A stretch of 64,000 nucleotides of DNA, taken from assembly GCF_001562275.1 (NCBI RefSeq), contig NZ_CP014304.1, positions 3,782,001-3,846,000 on the forward strand, given 5' to 3'. Below are positions 18,184 through 26,324 of this stretch, piece by piece. Both the position numbers and the translations under genes were made by a program. The notes below the pieces were generated by a model. That model was given only the letters and a program-made list of their open reading frames with translations. It made no database searches and was not told the DNA's origin. Source of the stretch: Hymenobacter sp. PAMC 26628. GTDB lineage: Bacteria; Bacteroidota; Bacteroidia; Cytophagales; Hymenobacteraceae. Numbering within the stretch: position 1 is the stretch's first letter; each line of letters opens with the position of its first letter.

Positions 18184-18576
18184 TTAGTAGCGCCGCAGCG
18201 GCATGCGGCCGCCCTGGCAACGCCAGGCCAGCAACACCAGCAGGGTCCCCTTGAGCGAGTCGAGCACTAGGTTGTCGGGCTTGCCGAAAACGACGTAGAT
18301 CCCCACGCCAATGCCAATCCACCAGGCCCCGAGCAGGTAGCACAGGGCCGCAAAATGCGGCCGCCGCTGCCACACCCAGGCAAAAGCCTGTATCGCCACC
18401 GCCGACACCAACAGCAGAAACCAACCCGTGAGGTAGCCCAAAAAAGCCGTATTGGGCCCGTATTTTACCCCAAACTTGCCCAGCGTGAAGGCCGGCGCAA
18501 AAAAGGCCCCGCCCGTGAGCGCCAGCTCCAGCACAATGGCCACCAACAGCAGCAGCAATAGGAAAAAGCGGGCCAT
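18184..18576 (-). CDS. Small multi-pass membrane protein
   Basis: 130 residues from ATG (MARFFLLLLLLVAIVLELAL). Four predicted membrane segments: residues 3-25, TAFLGYLTGWFLLLVSAVAI, FAALCYLLGAWWIGIGVGIY and a C-terminal NLVLDSLKGTLLVLLAW. It ends with a basic, Cys-containing tail (RCQGGRMPLRRY). The family was not recognised. The open frame extends to 18660, but the extension is not hydrophobic and has no homology that I can see. It lies in the same-strand run of small membrane genes downstream of the Coq4-like gene. Confidence 0.65.
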   Translation of the reverse strand: MARFFLLLLLLVAIVLELALTGGAFFAPAFTLGKFGVKYGPNTAFLGYLTGWFLLLVSAVAIQAFAWVWQRRPHFAALCYLLGAWWIGIGVGIYVVFGKPDNLVLDSLKGTLLVLLAWRCQGGRMPLRRY

Positions 18577-18713
18577 GGGTGGGAGATGGTTAAGGAAGAG
18601 CGACCGGGGCCCCTGCTCCGCGGCGGAGCCCGAATCGGCCGGCGCGGCGAAACTAACCAAATCGCGCCAAAAAATCAGCCGGCTTGCACGTTAGCCGCCC
18701 GCACCCTGGCGCT

Positions 18714-19073
18714 TCACCCGCCGGCCAGCAGCAACGCCAGCCCCAGGCAGCACAGCGCTTCCAGCACGAGCAACCCAACGGCCACCGCCCGGGCCCCTAT
18801 TTCGAACAATATGCCCAGCCACCGGGGCCCCGCGTAGGCCGCCGGCCAGCGCCACAGCACCCACGCCATCTGCGGGCCGGCCGCTACCAGGGCCCCCAGC
18901 AGCATTGCGGCGCTCACGAGCCAGGCGGGGCCCGGGCGGGTCCATAGCTCGCGCTCAAAAACCAGGCTGAGCACGGCCAGCGCCGCCACGGCGGCCGTGG
19001 CCCACAGCCGCGGCGGCACCACCGGCCACGGCGGCAGCCAGTGCGCAGAGCGAGGAGTAGCGAGTGGTTTCAT
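18714..19073 (-). CDS. Small multi-pass membrane protein
   Basis: 119 residues, starting MKPLATPRSAHWLPPWPVVP. Three hydrophobic stretches: LWATAAVAALAVLSLVF, LVSAAMLLGALVAAGPQMAW and a long C-terminal IGARAVAVGLLVLEALCCLG. No family recognised. It lies 39 bases downstream of the Coq4-like gene on the same strand, so co-transcription is likely. GC-rich codon use is normal for the window. An alternative internal start is possible, because the first 20 residues are not conserved-looking. Confidence 0.55.
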   Translation of the reverse strand: MKPLATPRSAHWLPPWPVVPPRLWATAAVAALAVLSLVFERELWTRPGPAWLVSAAMLLGALVAAGPQMAWVLWRWPAAYAGPRWLGILFEIGARAVAVGLLVLEALCCLGLALLLAGG

Positions 19074-19112
19074 GGGGCCCTGAACGAGTTGCGCTGGGTT
19101 CTGTACGGCGAC

Positions 19113-19625
19113 CTAGCTTCTGGCAGCGCCCACGCGCAGGCCGATAGATTGGCGCAGATAGGCAAGGTCGTGGGCTACATAATCGGCCAGCTTCCAGTGG
19201 AACACGGGCGGCACCCGGCGGCCGCGGCGGTAGTGGCGCAGCAGCCCGGGCCACCCCTCGGGCGTGAGCACGGCGAAGAGCAAAAACCCCACGCAGGTGA
19301 CGAACCAGTCGCCGTTGCCTAGCGTGAAAGCCTTGAGCTTCAGCTCGTCCTCGGGCGTCATGTCGTAGCCCAGCAACACGTGCTTCAGGTCGTGGTCTTC
19401 GTAGTGCGGAATCAGTTGCAGGCCGTGGCGGGCCAGCACGTCGGCCACGCCGCGGCCCAAGGTACCGGGCGGCAGGCTTTGCAATTCGGCTAGCCGGATG
19501 CCTGCCGGCTCGCGCCCGTACAGCCGCTGGAAAATGGGGATGAGGAACGACGTCCGGGCGTGCACGATGATTTTGCGGGCCAGCACCTGGTAGGCATTCA
19601 GCTTGGTTGCGCGAACGAATGGCAT
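19113..19625 (-). CDS. Coq4-like protein
   Basis: 170 residues without signal peptide or clear membrane segment. The Coq4 metal-binding signature HDxxH-x11-E is present exactly (HDLKHVLLGYDMTPEDE: His78, Asp79, His82, Glu94). The region before it also fits the family (LQSLPPGTLGRGVADVLARH), as does the following LKLKAFTLGNGD. Coq4 acts in ubiquinone synthesis in mitochondria and proteobacteria, and recent work links it to ring modification. Bacteroidota generally use menaquinone, so the role here must differ or involve another quinone or lipid. Neighbours are small membrane proteins of unknown function. Assignment rests on the motif and its flanks. Confidence 0.75.
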   Translation of the reverse strand: MPFVRATKLNAYQVLARKIIVHARTSFLIPIFQRLYGREPAGIRLAELQSLPPGTLGRGVADVLARHGLQLIPHYEDHDLKHVLLGYDMTPEDELKLKAFTLGNGDWFVTCVGFLLFAVLTPEGWPGLLRHYRRGRRVPPVFHWKLADYVAHDLAYLRQSIGLRVGAARS

Positions 19626-19655
19626 GATTATAAAGGCTTTGAACGAACTGTTTTC

Positions 19656-19874
19656 CTATTGCTCCGACCACAGCAGCATGGTGCGCACCAGGGCCGCGAG
19701 CAGCAGGGCCCCCAGCGCTACCGCGCCCGGCAGCACCCCGCGCAGCAGCCGCGCCCGCCGCAGGCCGGGCGTAGCCGCCCGGTCGCGCCACGAAAGCAAA
19801 AACCCGAAAGTGGCCAGGTCGCCGAAGCAAGTCACCAGGCACAGCGCCAAACAGGCAAATTGTTTGATTGTCAT
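19656..19874 (-). CDS. Small membrane protein upstream of Coq4-like gene
   Basis: 72 residues with two hydrophobic segments (CLALCLVTCFGDLATFGFLL and RGVLPGAVALGALLLAALV) joined by a basic loop (WRDRAATPGLRRARLLR). No family recognised. The ATG follows an AT-rich stretch (about 19870-19905) that is a plausible promoter region for the group of minus-strand genes from here to 17702. The 30-base gap to the Coq4-like gene suggests one operon. Confidence 0.55.
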   Translation of the reverse strand: MTIKQFACLALCLVTCFGDLATFGFLLSWRDRAATPGLRRARLLRGVLPGAVALGALLLAALVRTMLLWSEQ

Positions 19875-19930
19875 TATATTAATGGATTAATTGACAGCCT
19901 TTTTAAGTGCATATTGGGGCCCCGGGCCGT

Positions 19931-21541
19931 TTAGCGCAGGGCTTGCGCGGCCTGCCAGTCGGCGTAGTTCCAGCCCTGCCAGCCGGCGTAGGTGCGTTGG
20001 CGCTGGCGCCAGGCGGCCACCGTGGCATCGAGGCGGCGCTGGGCATCGGCGGCGCTGACGACCACGGCCCCGCTGTAGCTCTCACTGGTGAGCTGCGGAA
20101 TGCTATTCAGCCGGGCGCGGTCGGCTAGCAGCTCGGGCAGGGCGCGGCCGGGCAGGTCGAGCAGGAAGCCGACATCGACGGTTTGGAAGCGCAGCTGGAG
20201 GTTGTAGCGGGCCATCCACACTTCCCAATTGCCGGCCGCCAGCACCAGCAGCACCGCGTAGGCGGCCAGCGCGTTGCGGCGCACGAGGAAGTACACGGAG
20301 CGGCGCTGCCAGATTTTGAGCAGCATGGTGCCCAGCCCAAACAGCGTGAGCACCAGGAAGAAGCATACGCCCAGGCGCTTGTAAGCCAAGCCCCGGTGCT
20401 CGATGTAGTAGTAGTTGCGCAGGCCCACCGACACGGCCAGCACCGCATTTTGCAGCACCCAAGCCGTGGCCCCAGCGCGCAGCCACGGCAGCCCAGGACC
20501 GTAGAAGTTCAGGTTGCGCCGGAAAAACCACAGCACCAGCGCCATCGCCAGCAAAATACTGAATATGAGCACGTACGTACCCTCGTGCACGAACTGCGCC
20601 AGGTCGAAGCCCGGCGCGGGCACGAAGCCAAACCACAGCCAGTTGATGTCGATAATATTCACCGCCAGCAGCAGCGCGTTCACCAGCCCGAGCACGGCCA
20701 CGGCCATCAGCCACTCCTTGCGCAGGCCCAGGGCCCCAAACGCGCGCGCCCGAAAATCGGGCCGCCGCACGCCCAGCGACGCCACCCGGTCGCGCTGCCG
20801 CCGCACAAACTCGCCCAGCCGCGACTCGTGGTCGGCGAAGTAGTACACTGGCACGGCCACCAGGGCCCCCGCCGTCAGCACGTAGCCCAGCCCCAGAAAC
20901 AGCAAGTGGCCCAGCGTCAAATCGGGCCAGAGGCGCGCCAGCCACGCGCCCACCGCCGCCAGCGCCCGCCCGCTTAGGTCGGCGTAGCGCGGGTTGGCCA
21001 CCGCAAACAGCCCGTGGAACACCGCCAGCACCGCCAGGGGCCCCAACAGCAGCCGTCCGTAGTACCAACTGCGGCGTGCTCCCGCCCCGCTCAGCAGCCG
21101 CCCTTGCCAGGCGCGGGGCACCGCCAGCGCCGCCCGCAGCGTGCCGCCGGCAGCCGTCAGCAGCGCGTAGGCCAGCAGCCGCAGGTGGGGCTGGTTGGCG
21201 TAGCCCAGCAGCAGCAGCAGCGACGCCGCACTGGCCAGCACCGCCACCCCCGAGCCGTACACCGCCGCCATCACCCCGCTAAACAGGCTGCCCGCCGCCG
21301 CCAGCCAAAACAGCCCCGCCCGCCGCGCCGGTGCGTGGCGCGGCCGCAGCCCCACCTGGGCCCCCACCACAAATAGACTGTAAACGAGCACGTTCAGGCC
21401 CGTTTTCTCGGCCCAAAACAGCCAGTTGAACAGCAGCAGGCCCAGCGGCAGCAGCAGCTTCTGGGCGGCGGAGAGCGGGACCGCAGCCGGCCGGGGGCTG
21501 ACGTCGCGCCAAAGGGTTTCATATGTTTGGGGCAATTCCAT
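19931..21541 (-). CDS. DUF4173/DUF4153-like membrane protein
   Basis: 536 residues with about twelve hydrophobic segments and a soluble C-terminal tail of about 90 residues. The sequences ALVLWFFRRNLNFYGPGLPW and YYYIEHRGLAYKRLGVCFFL, with ALAAYAVLLVLAAGNWEVWM, match my memory of the DUF4173 (DUF4153-related) family in Bacteroidota. Molecular function is unknown. The C-terminal soluble part contains NSIPQLTSESYSGAVVVSAA. The ATG is 24 bases from a palindrome (21565-21581) shared with creD and with the membrane-protein/regulator operon upstream, which suggests co-regulation in an envelope-related regulon. Confidence 0.8.
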   Translation of the reverse strand: MELPQTYETLWRDVSPRPAAVPLSAAQKLLLPLGLLLFNWLFWAEKTGLNVLVYSLFVVGAQVGLRPRHAPARRAGLFWLAAAGSLFSGVMAAVYGSGVAVLASAASLLLLLGYANQPHLRLLAYALLTAAGGTLRAALAVPRAWQGRLLSGAGARRSWYYGRLLLGPLAVLAVFHGLFAVANPRYADLSGRALAAVGAWLARLWPDLTLGHLLFLGLGYVLTAGALVAVPVYYFADHESRLGEFVRRQRDRVASLGVRRPDFRARAFGALGLRKEWLMAVAVLGLVNALLLAVNIIDINWLWFGFVPAPGFDLAQFVHEGTYVLIFSILLAMALVLWFFRRNLNFYGPGLPWLRAGATAWVLQNAVLAVSVGLRNYYYIEHRGLAYKRLGVCFFLVLTLFGLGTMLLKIWQRRSVYFLVRRNALAAYAVLLVLAAGNWEVWMARYNLQLRFQTVDVGFLLDLPGRALPELLADRARLNSIPQLTSESYSGAVVVSAADAQRRLDATVAAWRQRQRTYAGWQGWNYADWQAAQALR

Positions 21542-21564
21542 AAGAGGGGTTTTTTTAATAAAGA

Positions 21565-21581
21565 ACTTTGTATTTCAAAGT
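21565..21581. promoter_or_regulatory. 17-bp palindromic operator upstream of the DUF4173-like gene
   Basis: ACTTTG-TATTT-CAAAGT, with the same 6-5-6 geometry as the site before creD. Read on the minus strand it begins TTACTTTG, a near -7 element, 24 bases before the gene's ATG. Confidence 0.6.
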
Positions 21582-21681
21582 AAAAGGACAAAAAGAAACG
21601 TGCGGGTCAGGCACGGAGGCAACGGCCGACAGGCCGGAAAATTCGTTTACGGGCCCAAGCTGGGGCCCCGGCGGTGATGCG

Positions 21682-21978
21682 CTAACCGGGGCGCAGCAGC
21701 TTCTCCAGGGCTTCCAAATGCTGCTGGAAGGCGGCGCGGCCCTCGGCGGTGGCGGTGTAAGTGGTGTTGGGCTTTTTGCCGATGAACTGCTTGCTGACCA
21801 GCACATAGCCGGCTTTTTCGAGGGCGGCCACGTGGCTGGCGAGGTTGCCATCGGTGAGGTCGAGCACTTCTTTTAAGTCGTTGAAGCTGACGGCGTCGGT
21901 GGCCAAAAGCACGGCCATGACGCCCAGCCGCACGCGGTGGTCAAATGCTTTGTTGAGGGTGTGGATAAGGTGCTTCAC
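21682..21978 (-). CDS. Winged-helix transcriptional regulator
   Basis: 98 residues from the GTG that overlaps the upstream gene's stop in a GTGA arrangement. The whole protein is one winged-helix domain: LNKAFDHRVRLGVMAVLLAT (helix 1), SFNDLKEVLDLTDGNLASHV (helix-turn-helix), AALEKAGYVLVSKQFIGKKP (recognition and wing start), TTYTATAEGRAAFQQHLEAL (C-terminal dimerisation helix). This is the HTH_27/ArsR-like family often found near creD in Bacteroidota. It has no ligand or sensor domain. The best target candidates are the three palindromes at 4913, 21565 and 22674; the last is its own operon promoter, so autoregulation is likely. Confidence 0.88.
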   Translation of the reverse strand: MKHLIHTLNKAFDHRVRLGVMAVLLATDAVSFNDLKEVLDLTDGNLASHVAALEKAGYVLVSKQFIGKKPNTTYTATAEGRAAFQQHLEALEKLLRPG

Positions 21979-22664
21979 CGGCCCAATACGGATGCGGCGG
22001 GGGCCCCGGCCGGGCCGGGCCGCTCGTAGCGCTGGTACATCCGCAGGCCGTAGCCGATGTGGCCCAGCCCAAAGCCCAGCGCAAAAAACGCTACGCCCCA
22101 GCCCGGCAGCAGCATCGCCACCAGCCCCAGCCCGAGCTGCGTGAGCCCCAGCCAACGGATTTCGTCGAAGGTGTACTTGCTGGCGTTCAGCAGCGCCAGG
22201 CCGTAAAACACGAGCAGGCCGGGCACCACCAGGCCCGCGTCGCCGCCCAGGTACAGGCGCAGGCAAAACAGCCCGCCCGCTGCCAGCGGCAGCGCCAAGG
22301 CCACCAGCAACCGCCGCGTCAGGCTGTTCCACAGCGGCTGGCCAGGGCCCTGCTGCTGCTGCCGGCGCCGCGTGAAAAACCAGGCCACGAGCAGCGCCGC
22401 CGCTACCATCGCAGCCGCCAGCAGCAGCAGAAACGGCAGCGCCGCCTGCCGCTCTTCGGCGGTGCTCGCCAGCAGGTGCTGGTAGCCGCTGGCGCCGTAT
22501 TCGCTGGGGTAGTGGCCCTGCAAGTAGAAGTGGCCGGCCGCCGTGCCCAGCAGCGCCACCACGCCCGCCCCCACCCCGCTCAGGCCGGAAAGCGACAAAA
22601 AGCGCGAGCTGCGCTCCATAATGGCGCGGATTTCGGTGAGTTGGGCTAAGGGGTCGAGCTGCAT
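21975..22664 (-). CDS. Membrane protein coupled to the winged-helix regulator
   Basis: 229 residues from ATG (MQLDPLAQLTEIRAIMERSS). A short amphipathic N-terminal helix is followed by about six membrane segments arranged in pairs, for example LSLSGLSGVGAGVVALLGTA, ALPFLLLLAAAMVAAALLVA, LLVALALPLAAGGLFCLRLY and WGVAFFALGFGLGHIGYGL. The sequence LDPLAQLTEIRAIMERSSRF followed by LSGLSGV recurs in Bacteroidota proteins found beside this type of regulator. It could transmit a membrane signal to the regulator, but that is inference. Its stop overlaps the regulator's start, so the two are translationally coupled. The palindrome at 22674-22690 is 10 bases upstream. Confidence 0.8.
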   Translation of the reverse strand: MQLDPLAQLTEIRAIMERSSRFLSLSGLSGVGAGVVALLGTAAGHFYLQGHYPSEYGASGYQHLLASTAEERQAALPFLLLLAAAMVAAALLVAWFFTRRRQQQQGPGQPLWNSLTRRLLVALALPLAAGGLFCLRLYLGGDAGLVVPGLLVFYGLALLNASKYTFDEIRWLGLTQLGLGLVAMLLPGWGVAFFALGFGLGHIGYGLRMYQRYERPGPAGAPAASVLGR

Positions 22665-22673
22665 ACACGAAGT

Positions 22674-22690
22674 GCTTTGTGATGCAAAGT
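22674..22690. promoter_or_regulatory. 17-bp palindromic operator upstream of the regulator operon
   Basis: GCTTTG-TGATG-CAAAGT, 10 bases before the ATG at 22664. On the minus strand it begins TAACTTTG, a perfect TAnnTTTG -7 element, so the operator and promoter core coincide. Third copy of the dyad also seen at 4913 and 21565. Confidence 0.6.
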
Positions 22691-22842
22691 TAAGAGGAAA
22701 ATCGAGATTCACTATTGCCTGATTGCTCTTCGACACCACAGGCGAGTTAGGGCCCCGCTACTACCCAACGAGTGTATTACCATCAAGCGGTTCCGCATGC
22801 CAAAGCAGCGCGCGGAACCACTTTTTTGTTCGCCTCGCGCCG

Positions 22843-24981
22843 TTACAAGCTCACCCCAATGCCGGGCCCCAGCAGGAAAAACCACTGGCCGGCCGACAGC
22901 TTGTAGCCCCCGCCCAGGTAGAGCGGGAACGTGAGGCGCCCCGTGTGCAGCGGCGTCACCGACCCCAGCACCACCACGCCCAGGTCGCGGTCCGTTGCAT
23001 TTTGGGACAGGTTAAAGGCGTTCAGGGCTACGAAACCTGCCCCTATCTTGTAGGGCCGCAAATGGTTAATGCGCCCAGGCGAATAGAAGCTAAGCTGTGC
23101 CAGCGTGGCAATGCTGATGCCGCTGAAGCTGCCGTACTCGCCGTTCTGGTTTTTGGTAAGCAGGCCCGCGGGAAAGCTGACGTCAATGTCGAAGCTGGCG
23201 CGGCGGCTCAGCACCAGGTCCACCACTTGGGTGTAGCCAGGCTCGCCGTACTGGCTGGCGTTGTGCCTGATGGTAATGGTAATGCGCGCCCAATCGTCGA
23301 GGTCGTAGGTTTTGCGGGCCAGTAGCGTGTTCAGGCTAAACGGCCCGCTCTGGCACTGCTTGTCCTGGTAGTAAGCGGCGCGCGGCGACGGCTCGCACGG
23401 GCAAATCACCAGGTTATCGACGGTTTTTTGGTCGAGCAAGTTGTTTTTGGCGTCCACCACGCGCACGTCCAGCGTCAGGTACTGCTTGCCGTAGAGCGCC
23501 GTGGCCCCGTCGATGGCGGCGTTGTTGAAGGAAAACACCACGTCGGGGATGCTGTGCTGGTAGAGCACCGGCCCACTGAGGCGGGTAACGGGCACGGGGC
23601 CCTCGCCGTAGCTCACGCTCACGAAGTTGAGCGGGTGCGGGCGCTGGGCCTCGCGCACCGTCAGCACGAAGCCCGTGGGGTTGGCCCCTTCCAGGATGGC
23701 CAGGCGGCGGCGCACCACGTTCAGGGGCACCTGCATGCGGTAAATCAACGAGTTATCCGAACGTACCGACGAGTCGGAAGGTACCGAGAGCAGGTCTTCG
23801 ACGTGGAAGCGGCCCTTGAGCAAGGACTCGCCTTCGAGGCGCACGTCCACGATTTCGCCGGGGCCCACGGCCAGGTTCTGGGTCCAGTCGCCGCCGCGGT
23901 GCAGCACGCTCACGGCCGTGATGCGGGGCCGCGGCGCAATGTCGAAGTTGGTGATGTAGCGGGCCACGTCGCCGTCCTTGATGTAGAGGTAGCCCGCCGT
24001 TTGCCGGTGGGGGTTGAAGACGCGCAGCTGGCACAGCACGCGGTTGTTGGTGAGGTAGTTGCGGGTATAAAGCTCGGCCACCAGGGCCCCGCCGGGGTCT
24101 TGCTGGGCCTCCAGCCGATAGGTGCGGTGCAGGTCGAACGACTGGCCGTCGTCCAGGATCAGCTCCGTGCCCTGCAAGCGCCCGGCCTCGTCGAAGGCAA
24201 TGTCCTTGCGGTCCACGCTCAGGAAGCGCAAGCGGCTGGCTTTCACCACAAAATCCTGGCGCAGCGGCGGGTACGCGTACGTGAGCTTGCCGTCGGGGCC
24301 CAGGCGTGGGCGCTCGGCCAGCAGGTTCAGCACCAGCGGGTGGGGCCCCGGGTCGTTGGGCAGCAGGTGCAGGCGCAGGCCAGCGCCCTCGCGGGTAATT
24401 TTGTAGTCAATGTCCTGGCCGCGCGTCCAGGTGTTGGTCACCCGCACGTTGGCGGGGTTGTCGGTGCTGAGGTCGATGACGCGCTCCTCGCCCACGAACA
24501 GTTCGGGATTGGGCACCCGCATGTCGAGGCTGCTGCGGGTGAGGGGCAGCAGGCTCACGATTTGCTGCTGGCGCGCGGGCCGCCCCGCCGAGTCGGCGGT
24601 GGCCACGAACACCAGCTGCACAAAGGGCGTGGCCGTGAGGTTGCGGAAGCGCACGGTGCCGCGGTAGCTGCCATCGGCGGCGCGCACCAGCGAGTCTTGG
24701 AGCTTGAAATCGGCCGAGGGCAGCAGGCGCAGGCCTTTCACGGGGCCCGTGGGCGTGGCGCGCAGCTCGGCGGCCTGGTCGTCGGTGCGGTAGTAGAAAT
24801 ACAGCCGCGGTTCGCCGGCTACGGTCAACTGCTGAGCCGGCAGGGCGTAGCGGGTGGTGTCGAGGGTGAGGGTGACGCCCTGCACCAGGGCCCCCGGCGC
24901 GGCGGCCTGGCCCCGGGCCGGGCCGGCCAGGGGTAGCCCCAAGCCCAGCAGCACGCACGCCCAAAGAATTGATAAACGCAT
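22843..24981 (-). CDS. Large secreted protein with C-terminal barrel-like region, unknown
   Basis: 712 residues with a signal peptide (MRLSILWACVLLGLGLPLAG, cleaved near GQA). The body is beta-rich, with short strands such as GVTLTLDTTRYALPAQQLTV and RITAVSVLHRGGDWTQNLAV suggesting several Ig-like domains. The last 150 residues alternate hydrophobic and polar residues with glycines (ASFDIDVSFPAGLLTKNQNG; GRLTFPLYLGGGYKLSAGQW) and could form an outer-membrane barrel ending in GVSL. A segment CPCEPSPRAAYYQDKQC carries three cysteines. I do not recognise the family. It is a single gene, divergent from the FAD reductase gene. Confidence 0.7.
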   Translation of the reverse strand: MRLSILWACVLLGLGLPLAGPARGQAAAPGALVQGVTLTLDTTRYALPAQQLTVAGEPRLYFYYRTDDQAAELRATPTGPVKGLRLLPSADFKLQDSLVRAADGSYRGTVRFRNLTATPFVQLVFVATADSAGRPARQQQIVSLLPLTRSSLDMRVPNPELFVGEERVIDLSTDNPANVRVTNTWTRGQDIDYKITREGAGLRLHLLPNDPGPHPLVLNLLAERPRLGPDGKLTYAYPPLRQDFVVKASRLRFLSVDRKDIAFDEAGRLQGTELILDDGQSFDLHRTYRLEAQQDPGGALVAELYTRNYLTNNRVLCQLRVFNPHRQTAGYLYIKDGDVARYITNFDIAPRPRITAVSVLHRGGDWTQNLAVGPGEIVDVRLEGESLLKGRFHVEDLLSVPSDSSVRSDNSLIYRMQVPLNVVRRRLAILEGANPTGFVLTVREAQRPHPLNFVSVSYGEGPVPVTRLSGPVLYQHSIPDVVFSFNNAAIDGATALYGKQYLTLDVRVVDAKNNLLDQKTVDNLVICPCEPSPRAAYYQDKQCQSGPFSLNTLLARKTYDLDDWARITITIRHNASQYGEPGYTQVVDLVLSRRASFDIDVSFPAGLLTKNQNGEYGSFSGISIATLAQLSFYSPGRINHLRPYKIGAGFVALNAFNLSQNATDRDLGVVVLGSVTPLHTGRLTFPLYLGGGYKLSAGQWFFLLGPGIGVSL

Positions 24982-25037
24982 GAGTTCAAATAGAAACTTA
25001 TCGGGACCAAAAGTAAGCGGGGGCCCGGGCTGTTGAC

Positions 25038-26231
25038 ATGAAAACGGTACTTTTAGGCATTTATTCTAATCGCGCCGTGCCCGAATCCTACGATGTTGCC
25101 ATTCTTGGCGCCGGCCCGGCGGGCACGGCCTGCGCCCTGGCCCTGCGCGGGGCCGGCCTGCGGGTGGCACTGGTGGACAAAGCCCGGTTTCCGCGCGACA
25201 AAATTTGCGGCGACGCCATCCCCGGCCCGGCCCTGAAGGCCCTGCGCCAGCTCGACCCCGCCTACGCCACCGAGCTGCTGGCCGGCCTGCACCCCAAGGC
25301 CGAAACCCGTACCAGCCGCGTGGTGGCCCCCAACGGCCGCGGCCTGGGCGTGCGCTGGCACCTGCCCACCTTCAACAGCCCGCGCCTGCACTTCGACGCC
25401 GCCCTGCTGGCCCTGGTGCGCCGCCACACCGCCACCGACGTCCTCGAAAACTTCGCCGTCAAAACCATCGCCGGGGCCCTCGATGCGGTGACGCTGACGG
25501 CCCCCAACGGCCAGGAGTTGCGGGCGGCGCTGCTCATTGCCTGCGACGGGGCCAACTCCGTGGCCGCCCGCCAGCTCGCCCACCGCCAAATTGACCGGGC
25601 CCACCACTGCGCCGCCGTGCGCGCCTACTACGCCGATGTGGCCGGGGCCGACGGCGGCACCACCGAGTTTTTCTTCCTCAAAAAGTACCCCGCCGGCTAC
25701 CTGTGGGTATTTCCGGTGGGCGGCGGCGTGCACAACGTGGGCTTCGGCATGCTCTCGAAAGACATTACTGCCCAAGATATTGATCTAAAGAAAACCTTGC
25801 TGGAGCTGCTCGGCACGCACCCGCAGCTGGCCCCGCGCTTCGCCGGGGCCCGGTTACTGGGGCCCGTCGTGGGCTTCGGGCTGCCGCTGGGCACCGGCCG
25901 GCCGGCCCACGCCCTGGCCGGCCCGCGCTGGCTGCTGTGCGGCGACGCCGCCTCGCTTATCGACCCGTTGCAGGGCCACGGCATCGACACGGCCGTGCGC
26001 AGCGGCATTCTGGCCGCCGCCCAGGCCGTGGCCTGCTTCGAGGCGCAGGATTTCAGCGCCGACTTTCTTCAGCAGTACGCCCGCGCCGTGCAGGCCCGCC
26101 TGGGGCCCCAGCTGGCGCGCAGCTACCGCATCATGCGGTTTTTGGGCAACAAGCCGTGGCTGGTAAACGCCGGGGTGCGCCTGGCCCAGGTGCCGCCCAT
26201 CGGCCGCTGGCTGCAACGGCTGGTGGGCTGA
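25038..26231 (+). CDS. FAD-dependent oxidoreductase, geranylgeranyl reductase family
   Basis: 397 residues. Predicted to reduce double bonds or hydroxylate a lipid or quinone substrate with FAD and a nucleotide donor. The FAD dinucleotide motif is SYDVAILGAGPAGTACALAL, followed by LVDKARFPRDKICGDAIPGP, the DKxCGD motif of the family, and later GPRWLLCGDAASLIDPLQGH, the GDAA motif. The ATG at 25038 is used; a GTG at 25077 (VPESYDVAIL) would remove 13 residues and may be the true start. The next genes on the strand are a methyltransferase and a UbiA prenyltransferase, so a prenylated or quinone-like product is plausible. The specific substrate is unknown. Confidence 0.88.
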   Translation: MKTVLLGIYSNRAVPESYDVAILGAGPAGTACALALRGAGLRVALVDKARFPRDKICGDAIPGPALKALRQLDPAYATELLAGLHPKAETRTSRVVAPNGRGLGVRWHLPTFNSPRLHFDAALLALVRRHTATDVLENFAVKTIAGALDAVTLTAPNGQELRAALLIACDGANSVAARQLAHRQIDRAHHCAAVRAYYADVAGADGGTTEFFFLKKYPAGYLWVFPVGGGVHNVGFGMLSKDITAQDIDLKKTLLELLGTHPQLAPRFAGARLLGPVVGFGLPLGTGRPAHALAGPRWLLCGDAASLIDPLQGHGIDTAVRSGILAAAQAVACFEAQDFSADFLQQYARAVQARLGPQLARSYRIMRFLGNKPWLVNAGVRLAQVPPIGRWLQRLVG

Positions 26232-26234
26232 TTT

Positions 26235-26317
26235 TAGTTGTTTATTGTCCGTTGTTCGTTAGCAGGGTTTAGGGCCCCAGGCCGTCCTGCTAACGGACAA
26301 CAAACAACTGACAACTA
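26235..26317. repeat. Interspersed inverted repeat, TTGTCAGTTG family
   Basis: Imperfect inverted repeat: TAGTTGTTTATTGTCCGTTG on the left and CAACAAACAACTGACAACTA on the right, with a GCAGG/CCTGC stem inside. Related copies are at 34427, 47441 and 47548. Confidence 0.65.
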
Positions 26318-26324
26318 TACTTGC

